A stretch of 64,000 nucleotides of DNA. Origin: Artocarpus heterophyllus (Eukaryota; Streptophyta; Magnoliopsida; Rosales; Moraceae). Location: NCBI GenBank assembly GCA_025403435.1, contig CM046331.1:26755969-26819968 (forward strand), written 5' to 3'. Positions within the stretch are counted from its first letter, which is position 1, and each line of letters starts with the position of its first letter. Shown piece after piece: positions 12,056 through 23,796 of this stretch. A program made the translations under genes and the position numbers. The notes under the pieces were generated by a model. It worked only from the letters and a program-made list of their open reading frames with translations, ran no database searches and had not been told where the DNA came from.

Positions 12056-12292
12056 CCCCTTTTTATTAGGAGAAGAAATTTATTAATAGGGTATAAGGAA
12101 AATATCGACACATCACAACTATAAAATGGCTAATCTTCAAATTTGTTAAATTATTATATAGTTTTTTGAGATGTAGAGGCAAATGGCCTCCTTAAAATAT
12201 AAGACTACACTTTTTTTAAATGGAGGAAATGACCCCTCTTCATTAATTATAAAGTCAAAACGACACAGATAATCTTTATTATTATTAATAAG

Positions 12293-12425
12293 CTATAGTA
12301 TATCAGTGATATACTCTCTTATATTAGTGATAAACCCTAGTACATCAATGATAAACCCGAGTATATTAATGGTAAAAAGCTTAATATATCAGTGAAAAAC
12401 TTTAGTACATCATTGTTAAATTCTA
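12293..12425. repeat. Short tandem repeat, about 21-23 bp unit, six degenerate copies
   Basis: Variants of AGTATATCAGTGATAAACCCT follow each other: AGTATATCAGTGATATACTC, ATATTAGTGATAAACCCT, AGTACATCAATGATAAACCC, AGTATATTAATGGTAAAAAG, AATATATCAGTGAAAAACTT, AGTACATCATTGTTAAATTC. The units have drifted, so the array is old. Confidence 0.65.
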
Positions 12426-12459
12426 AATAATAGACCCTAACCAAAAAAAAAAAAAAAAA

Positions 12460-12900
12460 ACCCTAACCTTCACTTCTTTCTCTTCTCTGTCTCCCTCTTT
12501 TCTCTTTGCACAACATCTCCACACGTTGGCGCTACACTCCATCAGGTTGGCCATTTAGAGTGCTGGCGAAGGAAGATCGTCTTCCTTTCTCCGCGTCTCT
12601 CTCCGATTGCTCCGCGGGATCAAGCCAGTTAAGTTCGAGTTTGCCTGTTGTCATCAGGTATGAGTTTGTTTATTGTTGTCCCATCATGAATGAGTTGAGC
12701 GAATAGCAGTGAAGAATAGGTCATCCTGTCGCCGTCGCCATTTGAGTTTGGTGCCTGTAGACATAAGCAAGCTGCTTGGCAAGGCGAGAGCAATGCTCAA
12801 AGACCTCATCATGGCTGAGCTAGCTAGAGTTTGTAGGGCAGTGTCGAAAAGGTTATTAGAGACAAAGGAGAGGGCAAAGGAGGAGAGGATGGACAAAACT
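12460..12900 (+). other. Possible transcribed fragment, unknown
   Basis: A locally GC-richer stretch starting with CCCTAACC and a pyrimidine-rich leader, then a possible donor (CATCAG|GTATGAG near 12656) and open frames without recognisable domains. It has the look of a plant 5'UTR/first exon or a gene relic. No product can be named. Confidence 0.25.
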
Positions 12901-13489
12901 ACTAATCATAAATGCACATTAAACCTGCCGACTATATACTTAATTTTTAAGTTTTTAATTATATATAATTTGATAAAATTTTGATTTTATCAGAAGTATA
13001 GTTCAGATTTATTTAAAAAATTACGGTTCAAATCATATTTGTAAATTTTGTTATACTTTATCGTATAGTTAAAAGAAAAAAAAAAGAAAAGAAAAAAAGG
13101 GAAATGAAACTCATGAGACCTTTCTTCACCCAAAAAAAAAAAGAAGGAAAAATTCATGAAACCCATCTGAACTCCGCTTTTCAAGTATAAAATTTTGCAT
13201 AAAAAGAATATCCTTTTGGCATTCGTGAACCTTTTGTTTTCCCCTTTTTTTTTTATTAATTTAATTTTAAGAGAAATTTAATTTATTTTAAGACTGCTTT
13301 GTCCGCATCCTCAACATTTAGGTGATGTAACGTTGTTTCTTTATTGCCATGTTTTTTTTTTATCTGTTGGCGCAAAATAAAATAAAACCCTTCCCAATAA
13401 ATATATATATATATATATGTATACATATATAATTTGAACACTCCTATACAACTTTACTCCCTGGTTATTTATAAAACAACACGTCCTAG

Positions 13490-13688
13490 TCTAGAAAATA
13501 CCTTATATATTATATTGAAGCTTAAGTTTTATAAATAATGAAGTTTTTATATATTAAATTAAGGCCAATTATTTTATGAATAATAGAATCTAAAAAGTAC
13601 ACTATATATTATATTAGGGTCAATATTTTGTAAATAATAAAGTTTTTATATATTAAATTAAAACCGACTATTTTATAAGCAATAAGAT
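13490..13688. repeat. Two-copy tandem repeat, about 99-bp unit
   Basis: Copy 1 starts CTAGAAAATACC and copy 2 CTAAAAAGTACAC. Both continue with TATATATTATATT, then AAGTTTTTATATATTAAATT, and end near AATAGAATCT / AATAAGATCT. Divergence is moderate. Confidence 0.65.
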
Positions 13689-13699
13689 CTTAACTTTAA

Positions 13700-14990
13700 C
13701 GAACATCAATTTTTCATGTATTTCTGGCCAATTCTAACCAGAGAAGACAGAAGGTAAAAGTAAAATGGCGACTTCATGAAATGCCCAAACATTGTAACAC
13801 ACATGAAAAACGTTTCTTCTCTGGGTATTGTTTATCTGGGTCTTTTGGGTCAACCATAATTATTTTTTTAACGAATTATTAACACAGTCTTTTCCAAAAA
13901 GGAAATTAATTAACACAGAATAAAAAGAGTGTGAGTCAAAACTTTGTTATATTCCCTTAATTTTTTTATTGGTGATGTCACCTCCGCAAGCCCTATTGGA
14001 GAATTTATGCCAATTCCTCTTCAAGTGGATTAATGTTGCTATTTTTGCTATGCATGCTCCTTAAAAAAAAAAAAAAAAAGCTCTATTAAACATTGAAAAC
14101 ATATAAGACATGAAAACTATGAAAAAATAAATTTTTTTGTTTACCTTGTCTGTTAAAAGGATTTTTTTTTTTGAGTTATTTGCTTTAATAGGAAATAAAA
14201 GAAGTGATCAAGTAAATGATTATTTTCCCTATACTTTTCTTCAAATGATAATATAAATATATATATTTAAAAGGATTTATAAGCAATTAATCATAGATTA
14301 GGAGGGTTTCTTTTTGTGAATAGATGATAGATTAGTAGGTTAAATTTAGAAATGTTTCTTTTTTCTTCTGTATTTGTAGGTCAACATTTTAGTTGGGAAA
14401 CAAAAAGTAATATTTTCCAAGGACAAGATTTGTTTTTTTTGTAACTACAACTTTTCCTAATCAATTAAAAATTATTTTTTAATTAATAAGTGATAAAATT
14501 TCCATGTTAAAACTCAGATAGGTTTATGTATAAAATAGTTTGGGCGCAATCCAAACAAAACATCACCAAAACAGTATTATTTTTGGAAAAAAATCCAATA
14601 AAAAATATAACCACCAAAATTGTACCTAAAAATTATCTTAAAAATTATTTTTTATTAATAAATTGAAAAAAAGGGGAAGTTTTCGGTTTTCGGGTTTCCC
14701 TTTTTGTTTTTCTCCGGTTAAAAAAATTTTCCGGTTTTTGAGAAGTCCCAAAACATTTCTCAAAAAAAAAAAAAAAAAAAGAAGACCCAAATCAAATGAC
14801 CGAATGCCAAGTGGCAAATTTCAGGAGGGGTGTTTTTGTAAAATCACAAAAATGTAACGGCCATAATTAGGAACAAAAAAAAGAAAGCAAAAAAGAAGAA
14901 AAAACAAAGAGTGAATAAAGGAAGTAATAGTAATAAAAATTGAAAAAAATTCTCTCAAAAATAAATAAATCCGTTTGCATATATTAAACG
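13700..14990. other. Gene-free AT-rich region
   Basis: No supported gene. Homopolymer runs are common. The ORF at about 14663-14857 is lysine-rich low complexity and is not credible as a gene. Confidence 0.4.
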
Positions 14991-14999
14991 AAAGAGGGG

Positions 15000-15152
15000 C
15001 AGGCCAATTAGACTTTCCCCAATCTGTCTTTCCTTCCCCCTCTCTCTCTTCCTGTCGCTCTGTAAATTGGAAGCCCAAGTTTCCATCTTTCTCTCTCTAA
15101 AAGTTCCTTCTCAGATCCCTAAATCCTTCTCTGTCCGAACAATTCTCGTTGC
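15000..15152 (+). other. Candidate 5'UTR exon of the RING-H2 gene
   Basis: A pyrimidine-rich leader (TCTCTCTCTTCCTG...) ends at a consensus-like donor, GTTGCG|GTGAGTTCC, at 15152/15153. The next clear acceptor before the RING CDS is GAGAGCAG at 19249-19256. Long multi-exon 5'UTRs are common in this ligase family, so this may be its first exon. The link is inference, because the 4.1 kb between contains a SAUR relic that implies an independent unit. Confidence 0.35.
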
Positions 15153-17480
15153 GGTGAGTTCCTTTTCCCCTAATTTTCTTTTTCTTTCTTTAACAATCCA
15201 TTTACTGACTCTTTTTTTTGTTTTCAGTCCTCAAAGATTTATCCTTTTCTAGCCGTTGGCGTTTAAATTATCGATTTTTCCCCTAATTTCTGTAATTGAT
15301 GATCGTCTATTTGGAATTTAGGGTTTTTTTAACTCCGATTGTCGTTATTATCTTTGGTGTACAGACTGTTCGCATTAATTTGGGGTTCGGTTTTTTAATC
15401 GCAATCCGTTGGGGACGTTGGACTTTTTTCGGAGGTTGTTCATGATCATAAGGTACATAAATTTTAGATTTTTTTTTTTTGCAATAATAATTGGTTTTTT
15501 TATTTTTAATATTTTTACTCGTATTGTAATAATTTACCGGGAGAACTGGAGAGAAAAAGAGTGAATGGAATAAAATTTTTGGGTCTTTTGATTTGATTCT
15601 TATGGGTTTCTTGAAAATACAAGGTAATACTATGATTAAGGAACAGGAGATTAAAATACATGATGAAGCTGAACTTAGTTTTCTTCTTGAATTTTGTTTA
15701 TATTCCATTTCAAGTATGGAATTATTTTGGGGTTAGATAAAATTCTAGGATATTAAACTTTCTATCTGTTTGGTGACTTTTGAGATACAAGGTAATCTTA
15801 TGGTTGATGAAAAACTCACCTGATGAAGATTGACCATCAATCATCAAACAAGGAAAGTGGCATAGGCATATTCATCTCAACAACAAGTATACTATCTTCT
15901 AGTGTTGTCCATGTTATTGTTGGAGTGTCTGGTGCAAGTTCTCTATTTTCTTCGGAATAACGAGGAGTCTGTAGCTTTAATTTACCCTGTTATGATGTCC
16001 TTGATTGGCATTGGGACTTGTCTGGCGTATTTTGTTCATTCATTTAACGTTAGCAGTGATATTGATAAACGTTTTTTTTAGCTGCTTGCCTGTTCCATAT
16101 TTGCCCTTTGTTGTAGTTGTCGTGGATACTATTTCTTGCAACTGTGACATTTTATTTTATCTTTTTTCCAATTGTGGACCGTGGAGTGAATTCCTTCCTT
16201 ATCTGATGGATGGTAATGGAAAATTCCCCTCAACAAGTTTGTCCATATCATTATTCTGATCTGATATATGACTGTAGATGTTCCTTAGGTTGCTTTATGT
16301 AGAAATGGAAGGTATGTATATCGGATGTTTGATAACATGTGATGGAAAGTTGAGTTGTCAATTTTGAATACTAGAATTTATGGATAGTTTAAGGGATGGT
16401 GTCTTTGTTACTGATCCATGTTGGTGCTTGGAGACAACTTGTTGTTTGACTGTTTATATGTGTTTTTCGTTTACAGGCATCATTAGTGGTAATCTTCTAT
16501 TGAGTGAGCTATTTATGGTGTGCATAGTGAGAAAGAAAGATTATTTGGAGAAAAGTTGTTGCCATTTAGGAATGATTGTTTCTTTGAGAACTTTAGCCCT
16601 TGCTGCAAGTGTATCATATGGCTTTTGTTTGGTATCTTCCTCTTTGTGTGTTCTCATACTTCCATTTTTGTTTGAATTTTTATTGTCTTTTACATATGTT
16701 CAGCTTTCATTCATGGTTTTTTATTTCTGCATATTTGGGCAAGTAGTGGTAACTGGTTCGAACTATGCAGACTTTGCTAGCAGTTCAGTTTCTCGTGTTT
16801 TCATTGAATAGACAGGGCAGGATTGTTTTGGGTTTGGAATTTAGATCCTTGCTTATTGATTAGAGAGTTGCATACAAAGCCAAAATTCATTCTCTAATAT
16901 TCTTGTTTAGTGTATGTGAACCAAAAATATTTCCAATTTTGGTTACAAAGAGACGTGAATGTTAGTTAATTTATTTCAATAATTTTGAAGAATATACAAT
17001 CTTATTTTGGATTCAGTTTCTTGTTTGTCACGATACGGACATGCTTAGATTCGTTTATTTGTTCAACTTCTTCTTGGTGGATACCCTTTTCCATTAACCT
17101 TATGGGACAGACTTTCCCTCTCGTTCTCTCTCTGGTTTATTCTGATTCCCATTTCTTTGGTTGTGAAACTTGTGATCTATTCTGTAGCTGTCCCTATTCA
17201 TGCTATTCTTTATTTTTGTTTTCCAGAAAGAATGAATTCTTATGTTTCCTGCCATGAATTCATACTCTTCACAACAAGTATTTAATTGCCGTTAGAAGGA
17301 ATTATGATTTATGATATTAGGTAGAAAGAGTTGTGGAAGATGCTGCTCCAGGAACTGTTTTTTTTAATTTTTTTCCCCACGTTCTAGTTATTGAGTTTAG
17401 AATGGTTTATCATATGTAGCTGCAATGCTTCAGTGCAAAATTTGATTTGATATTATATATATAAAATATAAACTAAAGGT
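15153..17480 (+). other. Non-coding, T-rich (intron-like) stretch
   Basis: T-rich with plant-intron texture. Open frames at 16005-16259, 16380-16811 and 16985-17257 encode only hydrophobic low-complexity peptides with no family match I recognise. Confidence 0.35.
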
Positions 17481-17484
17481 CACT

Positions 17485-17713
17485 GATTGTACCTGCCAAG
17501 TACGCCTACCTGTACCTCCCAATCACTTTTCCATGTCTTACATATCTCAATACACCCACAGTTACCCTCTCTATATATTCCCCTTCTCACACCCCCTCAA
17601 AAACCCACTACAACTCCCACTCCCACTCCCTTTCTCTCTCTAACCCAAAAAAAAGATCCTTTCAATTTAGTCCCTGTCCTTCTCTCTCTCTCTAGAAAAA
17701 AAAAAGAAGAAGA
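17485..17713 (+). promoter_or_regulatory. Relic promoter and leader of the SAUR pseudogene
   Basis: A TATA-box candidate (CTATATATTCC, about 17570) lies about 140 bp before the old ATG, followed by a CT-rich leader and an A-rich stretch just before the ATG. No canonical TGTCTC auxin element is visible in this short piece. Confidence 0.4.
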
Positions 17714-18038
17714 ATGAAGCAGTTGATCTGACGACTCTCTTGAGTGGTGGACTCCTCCTAGTACTGCCTCCTCCGCTTCGACGTATCCTCAACGACGACG
17801 TGGCGGGCGGTGAGCAGAACGGAGTCGTTCCGCAGAAAATTGTGGCGGCAGGCGGTGGTAGCACCGTCGGGGCACGTGCCAGTGTACATTGGGGAACCAC
17901 CTGGTGTTCGTGGAGCTTCTGGAGAAGTTGGCGCGGGAGTACGGATACGAACAGAAATACGCTCTTCGAATCCCCTGCCATGTCCTCTTCGAGCGGCTTC
18001 TCGAGGAGCCTCCCTCCTCACTTGCCCCTTCTCGGTGA
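17714..18038 (+). pseudogene. SAUR (small auxin-up RNA) pseudogene, SAUR71/72-like
   Basis: From the ATG at 17714 the frame reads MKQLI*RLS*VVDSS*YCLL, the N-terminus of a SAUR71/72-type protein with three stops (17729, 17741, 17759). It continues through ESFRRK and APSGHVPVYIGE, the start of the SAUR core. There a deletion removes the middle of the core and shifts the frame. From 17898 the second frame gives VFVELLEKLAREYGYEQ and LRIPCHVLFERLLEE, the conserved SAUR C-terminal half, ending at TGA 18036. SAURs regulate PP2C-D phosphatases and acid growth at the plasma membrane; this copy cannot make one. Like most SAURs it is intronless. All three stops are explained by C-to-T changes. It lies upstream of the RING gene on the same strand. 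Confidence 0.85.
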
Positions 18039-18059
18039 CCTCTTCTCCAACCACCATCC

Positions 18060-19256
18060 TGAGCATATCCTAATCTCTTAATCGTCATTTTCAATTTTTT
18101 TTTCTTAATTTTAGAGAGAGAGATCAGAGATTTTTCTTCTTTTTTTTTTTTGGAACTTTTTGGTTCTGTAAATACGTGTCTCGATCGGTAAGATGATAAG
18201 GAAGGATTTAGGTTTTTCCTTTTTTGGCTTTTTTGTAGAGGAAATTAAAAGATACTCTCTGTTTACTGAAGCAACAGTGTCTGAAGAACTTATGTTCATT
18301 TTTTTCGCCCTTTTTTTATTTATGTGTAATGGATGGTGTTTGGGAAGTTGGAAAGAATGGGAAAGTGTAGGAAAGTTGTGAATCTCTCCTTTTTTTTTTA
18401 TCCGTGAATTTTTGTTCTCTGTTCAGATCTTGCCTTGTAATGATATGGACAAACTTGTTCTTGTTCTTCTTCTTCTTCTTCTTCTTCGTCTTTTTTTTGT
18501 TCAGTCCTTTTTCCAGAATTCTTGACATCCAAAAACTTCAGGCTTTTCTTCTGTGCGTGTTTTTTTTTTTTTTTTTTTTTTTTTGTTTCGTTTTCTTGGC
18601 ATCCAAACAAGTCAGGGAAAAGGAAAATTTTTAAAAGTTTGAAATTGGTTTGTAATTTTCTCGGTCGGTGCCAATCTCGAGGAAAATATCGACGGCGATC
18701 ATGATTCAGTGTCGCCGCATTTGAAGGCGAATCCATGGAAATGGGTCTCTGGCGAATTGAATTTGGGTCGTATTTCTTTGGTAACGTGTGGACATGTTTG
18801 GCAGGTCAAAACGTAAATTTGTGTAATTTTTGGTGGATCGCTGTCATTTGACTACCGTGACGTGAGTCTGGGTCACCGGTGGGGTAAAATTTGTGGTTTT
18901 CTGTTGTAGTGAGGATAGTTTGGTAATTTGGACTGGGTTGTACGGATAACTGTGGGATAATGATGGGATATGCTATTTTGACGTGGTAGCTGAAGAAGCT
19001 CCAGCATGCTAGAAGGAAAACGAGTGTCAGCCTCTTTAGTTTCTCTTAATTTAAATATTTTTAATTATTATATATATATATATATATATTGGTATCTGCT
19101 GTAATCTTTTTGTGGGAAGAGTTAAATGAACATAACTTGCTATGCCTCCTATCGGGTTTTAGCCTTTTAGCTAGAACGCTGTCAATAGTTTATTTATTTA
19201 TCTTTTATTCTTATCATACTTTTTTTTTTTTAATTTCATGTTTGGCTTGAGAGCAG
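18060..19256 (+). other. Non-coding region between SAUR relic and RING CDS
   Basis: T-rich homopolymer tracts (18141-18151, 18560-18584), CTT repeats on the plus strand near 18460-18490 and an (AT)n run near 19070-19090. It ends in the acceptor GAGAGCAG at 19256, just upstream of the RING start codon. A possible donor TCGATCG|GTAAGATG near 18188 may mark another 5'UTR exon. Confidence 0.4.
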
Positions 19257-19289
19257 GTATAGTTTGCTTCATAAAAGTTCTCCACCAGT

Positions 19290-21935
19290 ATGGGACAGAG
19301 AAATATGTTATGCATTAATCAAATGATCGACTTGGAAATGGACCAACAAGGCCAAGGATATCTCTATCCTGGGCCCCCCATCCAATTAGGGCATACAACA
19401 AACTTTCAACAACCAAACATGCGCACGATGATGCCGGCTTCAGGGAGTAGTGCTAATTTTGATGCCCAATATCTGCCTGAAAGATATGACAATACATTGT
19501 TTTATGGGACGACTCAATATAATGGTTTGCCGCATCATCGTAATCTTGATTTAGGTGTTGCTACACCTGGGAACTTCTATTTTTCATTCATGCCCCCTTC
19601 ATCGAGTCCTGGGGTGTTAACACCTTTAAGTCATGGGACCTCTGATCAATTGTCATCTTCTGGTGGCTATGGCGCTGTTGGAATATCTGCAGATGAGTTT
19701 GGAAGAAATAATCACTTGATGGATGGTGCTAGAGGCCCATGCAAGAGAAAAGTTCCTGAAAGTTTCCAAGGACATTGTCAACACTATAATGCTTCTGCAA
19801 CCCCTAGTTCTTCAGGACCTCCTTTGAACGCAAGACTTCCGGACGGAGTTGCTGTATCAGATCCTGCATCTTTTTCTCTGCCTCGGTACCTAGGAAATGG
19901 GAACCTGCCAATTATGGAGGTAGGACCTGGACCACACAGTGGTCTAAGGAGTAGATTGGTTGCGGCTGCGCTGGATTCTGCTGGAATGCATGACCATAAC
20001 CATCTTGCTCAGGGAAACTATACAGGTCAGCACTTTCAGCCATCTGGTATGTGGTTCGAACAAAACTTAAGCAGCAATTCTGGTGATGGAGGTGGTTCAG
20101 CTTGGAATCATGCCCCTAGTGTACCTTTCATGCATGGTACGTCTTTCTAGTTTTCTCATTGTATCCGTGGAACTCATTACGATAGTTTAACAATATCTAT
20201 GTAGCAGGGTTTTTTTTTTTTTTTTTTTTTTTTCTAAAGGATTTTTCAATTTTATCTTGCATCTTTCTTTGTAAGTGTTCATCTGATGTGCTGTTTTTAT
20301 TTATTTCGCCTTTATAGTGGTTACAGACAATCTGTTGTAATGATGGGTCTGTTAATTACAGACAATCTGTTCTAATGACGGGCCTGTTAATCTTTTTATT
20401 TGTTGGATCCCTCAGTCCCTCCTCTCTCTGTTTTTGTACTTTACAGTGGCCAATCTCAGTGCAAGTTCAATAGAGACTCCAAATATCCCGAGATATCACG
20501 AGACATTTAATAGTATAAATTTGCAAAGTCTACGACACCCTCCTTCAGGGAACCACAGGCATCAGAATCACCATGCATTACCACCTATGCTGGGACCAAG
20601 AGGCCATAATAACTTGGCTGCAGCTTCACATAGGTCTTCCTCAAATTCCTTGCGCGGCAGTATGAATCCGTCTCAAAATGCTTTGGAGCATAGGCATCCA
20701 GGAACTGTTCCACCAACTGGCATAAGGATATTCCGGCCTCACCGAGGAGGCGCTCCCGATGCAAATTTAAGACAGCAGCACCTTGCACACTTGAGATATC
20801 TGCATGCTGATGTATTTCACTTGATCTCTATCATCTATGTTTATACTCTTCTTCCTCCATATTTTTTGGGACATAGAGGCTGTATCGATTGTCATATTTT
20901 ATATAAATCAATTTTTGGCTGAACTATTTGCTTTGAATTTTTTTCCACAGGAGGTTGCTATACTGGAGATTCCAGACTTATACGAGGTTGGGGAGTTTGA
21001 CCACCACAGCGACATGCGCTTGGATATTGAGGACATGTCTTATGAGGTAAGTTTTGAAATTTGATCTTGTTAGGATGAACCTGATTATGCAGATAAATTA
21101 GTAACTAAATTACAACAATTACATACTTGTTGTGCTCAGGAACTTCTGGCGTTGGGGGAGAGGATTGGTAATGTGAACACCGGATTGTCAGAGGAGATCA
21201 TTGTGAGACGACTAAAGACAATCACCTATTTATCACGTGGAACTAATATAAGCCTGGAAGGAGCTGCGGTCCTAGATAAGGAAAGTGATTCTTGCATCAT
21301 ATGCCAGGTATGTAAAAGAAAATTTTGAATTTGCCTTCTTTTTTTTGGTATTTTTTTTCTTTTTAATTCCATTTTTATTCCTGGCATTTTGGAAGTTATC
21401 AAAAAAAAAATATATACATTGTATTTTGGACTTTGTTAAATTTATACCTTTTCATTTTAAATTCAGGTCAAATGTGGAATTTGACTATCAAAAAGACCTA
21501 AATGTCCTTCATACTTTTTGATTTTTATACTTTCGTTCTTTTTGCTATTTTTCCTTTAAGGGTGTTTAGGTCATTTTTTGGTTAAAATTGAATATTCACC
21601 AAGAAACTGTAAGAATTGAGCATAAATTTAAAATCTCAAGTTATGAATACGGTAATATTGACGAGCTTAAAATGCGAGGTGTAGAAATGAAAAAAAAAAA
21701 AAAAAACCTTCAATATTTGAAGTTTCACGGACAGGAGTGTCCAGAGTGAAAAAACATATACTGTGAAAGTCTAATGTTGTTGAATTGGCAGGACAACTAC
21801 AAAACTTTTGAGAAGATTGGAGTTCTAAGTTGTGGACATGAGTACCATGCAGAATGTCTTAAGAAATGGTTGCTTATAAAGAATGTTTGCCCCATTTGCA
21901 AGTGTGAAGCATTGACCACAACAGATAATGTATAG
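19290..21935 (+). CDS. RING-H2 E3 ubiquitin ligase (HIP1/RHG1A/MBR2-like group)
   Basis: Five coding exons: 19290-20136, 20447-20811, 20951-21046, 21140-21307 and 21792-21935, all GT-AG; 1620 nt, 539 aa. The N-terminal three quarters are low-complexity, rich in Ser, Gly, Pro, Asn and His, starting MGQRNMLCINQMIDLEMDQ as in this group. A conserved block DMRLDIEDMSYEELLALGER precedes the RING. RING-H2 ligands are C488, C491, C506, H508, H511, C514, C525 and C528 (C3-H2-C3), with W518 in the usual E2-contact region. The protein should transfer ubiquitin from an E2 to an unidentified substrate, probably soluble or nuclear since no membrane segment is seen. Intron 5 separates the first two zinc ligands from the rest. 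The start follows an acceptor at 19256, leaving a short untranslated piece. Confidence 0.9.
20321..20390 (+). repeat. 35-bp tandem duplication in RING gene intron 1 of CDS
   Basis: TTACAGACAATCTGTT...CTGTTAA occurs twice head to tail (starts 20321 and 20356) with three mismatches, about 60 bp before the acceptor of the second coding exon. Confidence 0.7.
21330..21780. repeat. Dispersed repeat inside RING intron, copy 1
   Basis: Contains GCATTTTGGAAGTTATCA and TACATTGTATTTTGGAC, matching GCATTTTGAAGCTATCACAA and ATACCTTGTATCAAA at 23160-23195. The element, with its A-rich right part, fills most of the intron between the exons carrying the two halves of the RING finger. Confidence 0.45.
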
Positions 21936-23130
21936 AAATGGCGGGGAGAGAGAGAGTCTTTGGGATGATCAATGTAAACTCATCGTCCTTTTGATCTCTT
22001 ATAAATATATTAGTTTATTTGTTGTTATAACAGAGATAATACTTTTGCAAATGGGTGGTGTGCTTTTTGCATATATGAACGACCAAAAGTCACATATGTC
22101 CAGCTCATTTATTTGTTGGTGTATCCAAACATTGTTCCTGTATTTATCCAACTTGTACAGACTTATTTTTATTAGTATTACTGGCTTTGATGTGATTAAA
22201 TTAGCACACCCTTTTGGATAGCTAATATGAGACGTTCTTTGTTTATCTCTGTTGACCCAATTATAACCCTGTTTAGGACCAAATAATTGTTATTTTGTTT
22301 GAAGGATAGACCATGTAGACAATAGGAAGATTGAGGCGACAATGTTGAATTTTTCAATTTGTGTTTGTGCGTCTGTCAAAATCTCTTCTTGTACTATCAA
22401 GTCCATGACAAGTATCCCTGAAGACACATGGCTTCGCAATTTTAAATAAGATATAGCTCTTTTGAAAAATCATTTTCATCCTCGTAGGATCGTAACCCTA
22501 TTGTTAACAAAACTATAGGGCCATTTTAGTATGTAGTTTAGATTGAGCATTATAGTTTTATTAGTAGTAGGATTATAATTTTATAGGGTTAAATAGGATT
22601 GCTTGGTTTTTTTTTTTTTTTGTCAAGTTTTGTCCTGATCTTTGTCCGGAAAGGCTGTGGGAGGGAAAGTTCCTCTAAACTATTTCATTAAAAACGTAAG
22701 CAGCTCTTCTCTTGGTTTTCTTTCTTCAGCAGTGTAGGATTCAATGGTTGCTTTGCTGATAATTCTTGAAATTAAAGGGGGGGAGGGAGCTCGTTCTTTT
22801 GAGTGGGATAAGCTGATGAGTTTTGAGGCTTAAAGAGAGAACTTGGAAAAAATAAATTCCTATTTTATATAAACCTGATTGAAGGGACTATTTTGTAATT
22901 ACAATGTTACTAACTCAACTTCTGACGCAAAATAATGCTACATGTAAATTTCCGTTATCAATTTAACAGAATGGAAAAATTTGCAAACACGCTGAAGTTC
23001 AGGGGCAACGGATGTTAAAAATTGAATGTCAAATGGTATTTTGTGACAATGTTATAATTTAGGGGAAAATTTTGAAATTTGTGCATTTTAAAATGATTAG
23101 CACTGTGTGGGTAATCGAGAGTAATTATTG
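21936..23130. other. RING gene 3' flank and spacer
   Basis: Probable 3'UTR up to about 22250 (several AATAAA-like signals, for example TATAAATATATTAG), then AT-rich spacer. No gene recognised. Confidence 0.4.
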
Positions 23131-23530
23131 GGGTTTTTGTTTTCTCTAATTTCTATACCATGCATTTTGAAGCTATCACAAAATATACCTTGTATCAAAT
23201 TTATATTTTAACTTTTACTTTTTTTTCAATCAACGTTTGATTTTGACTATAAAAATACCTTAGTATTTTTCACATTTCCATAAATTTATTTTATGTCATT
23301 ACTATTGTTTTATCTACGTGCGTACAAGTCTTTTTTAGGGCCAAAATGGAGAAAAAAAAAAGGGAAAGACTTGAAAGCTCAAATTCAAAATGAAAGGAAT
23401 AAAATGATATTTTCTAAAATGCAAAACACGATTTCTTTATAGTTTCAAAATAATAGGTATAAAATGAAAAATAAAATACGAAAACTGGTATGAACTAATA
23501 ACCAACTCAACGTTTCACATTATTTGAAAA
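23130..23530. repeat. Dispersed repeat, copy 2
   Basis: Matches the intronic copy at 21330-21780 over the GCATTTTGAAGCTATCA motif and the following T-rich and A-rich arms. Non-coding. Confidence 0.45.
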
Positions 23531-23689
23531 TAAAGAATTAAAAGATTAAGTCGAAAAATTTACGTCACAAAACAGAATTCAAGATATAAACATATTAATT
23601 TAACAATGTGATGTGTTTAAGTAAATGACATAAAAATGATAAATAATTCTTGGAAATTTCCATAGGGAGGGGTAAATGAGGAAATTCGC

Positions 23690-23796
23690 CATATTCCAAC
23701 ATCCTAATGGACGGAATACCTTATCAGTGGACGAACAGATAAAACTCCACTGCAGAGAGAAAAGCTTTCGGCGGCATAGATAGAGATAAAGAAATA
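23690..23796 (+). promoter_or_regulatory. Promoter-proximal GATA motifs of bS20c
   Basis: CTTATC (23719-23724), CAGATAAA (about 23738) and GAGATAAA (about 23783) lie within 80 bp of the start codon. GATAA-type I-boxes are frequent in light-responsive promoters of plastid-protein genes. Function here is inferred from position only. Confidence 0.3.

Noticed and set aside
12506..12984. A small protein gene on either strand
   Set aside because: Overlapping frames without recognisable domains; kept only as a possible transcribed fragment.
16005..17257. Membrane-protein-like ORFs (16005-16259, 16380-16811, 16985-17257)
   Set aside because: Hydrophobicity follows from T-rich intron-like DNA; no conserved domain or splice support.
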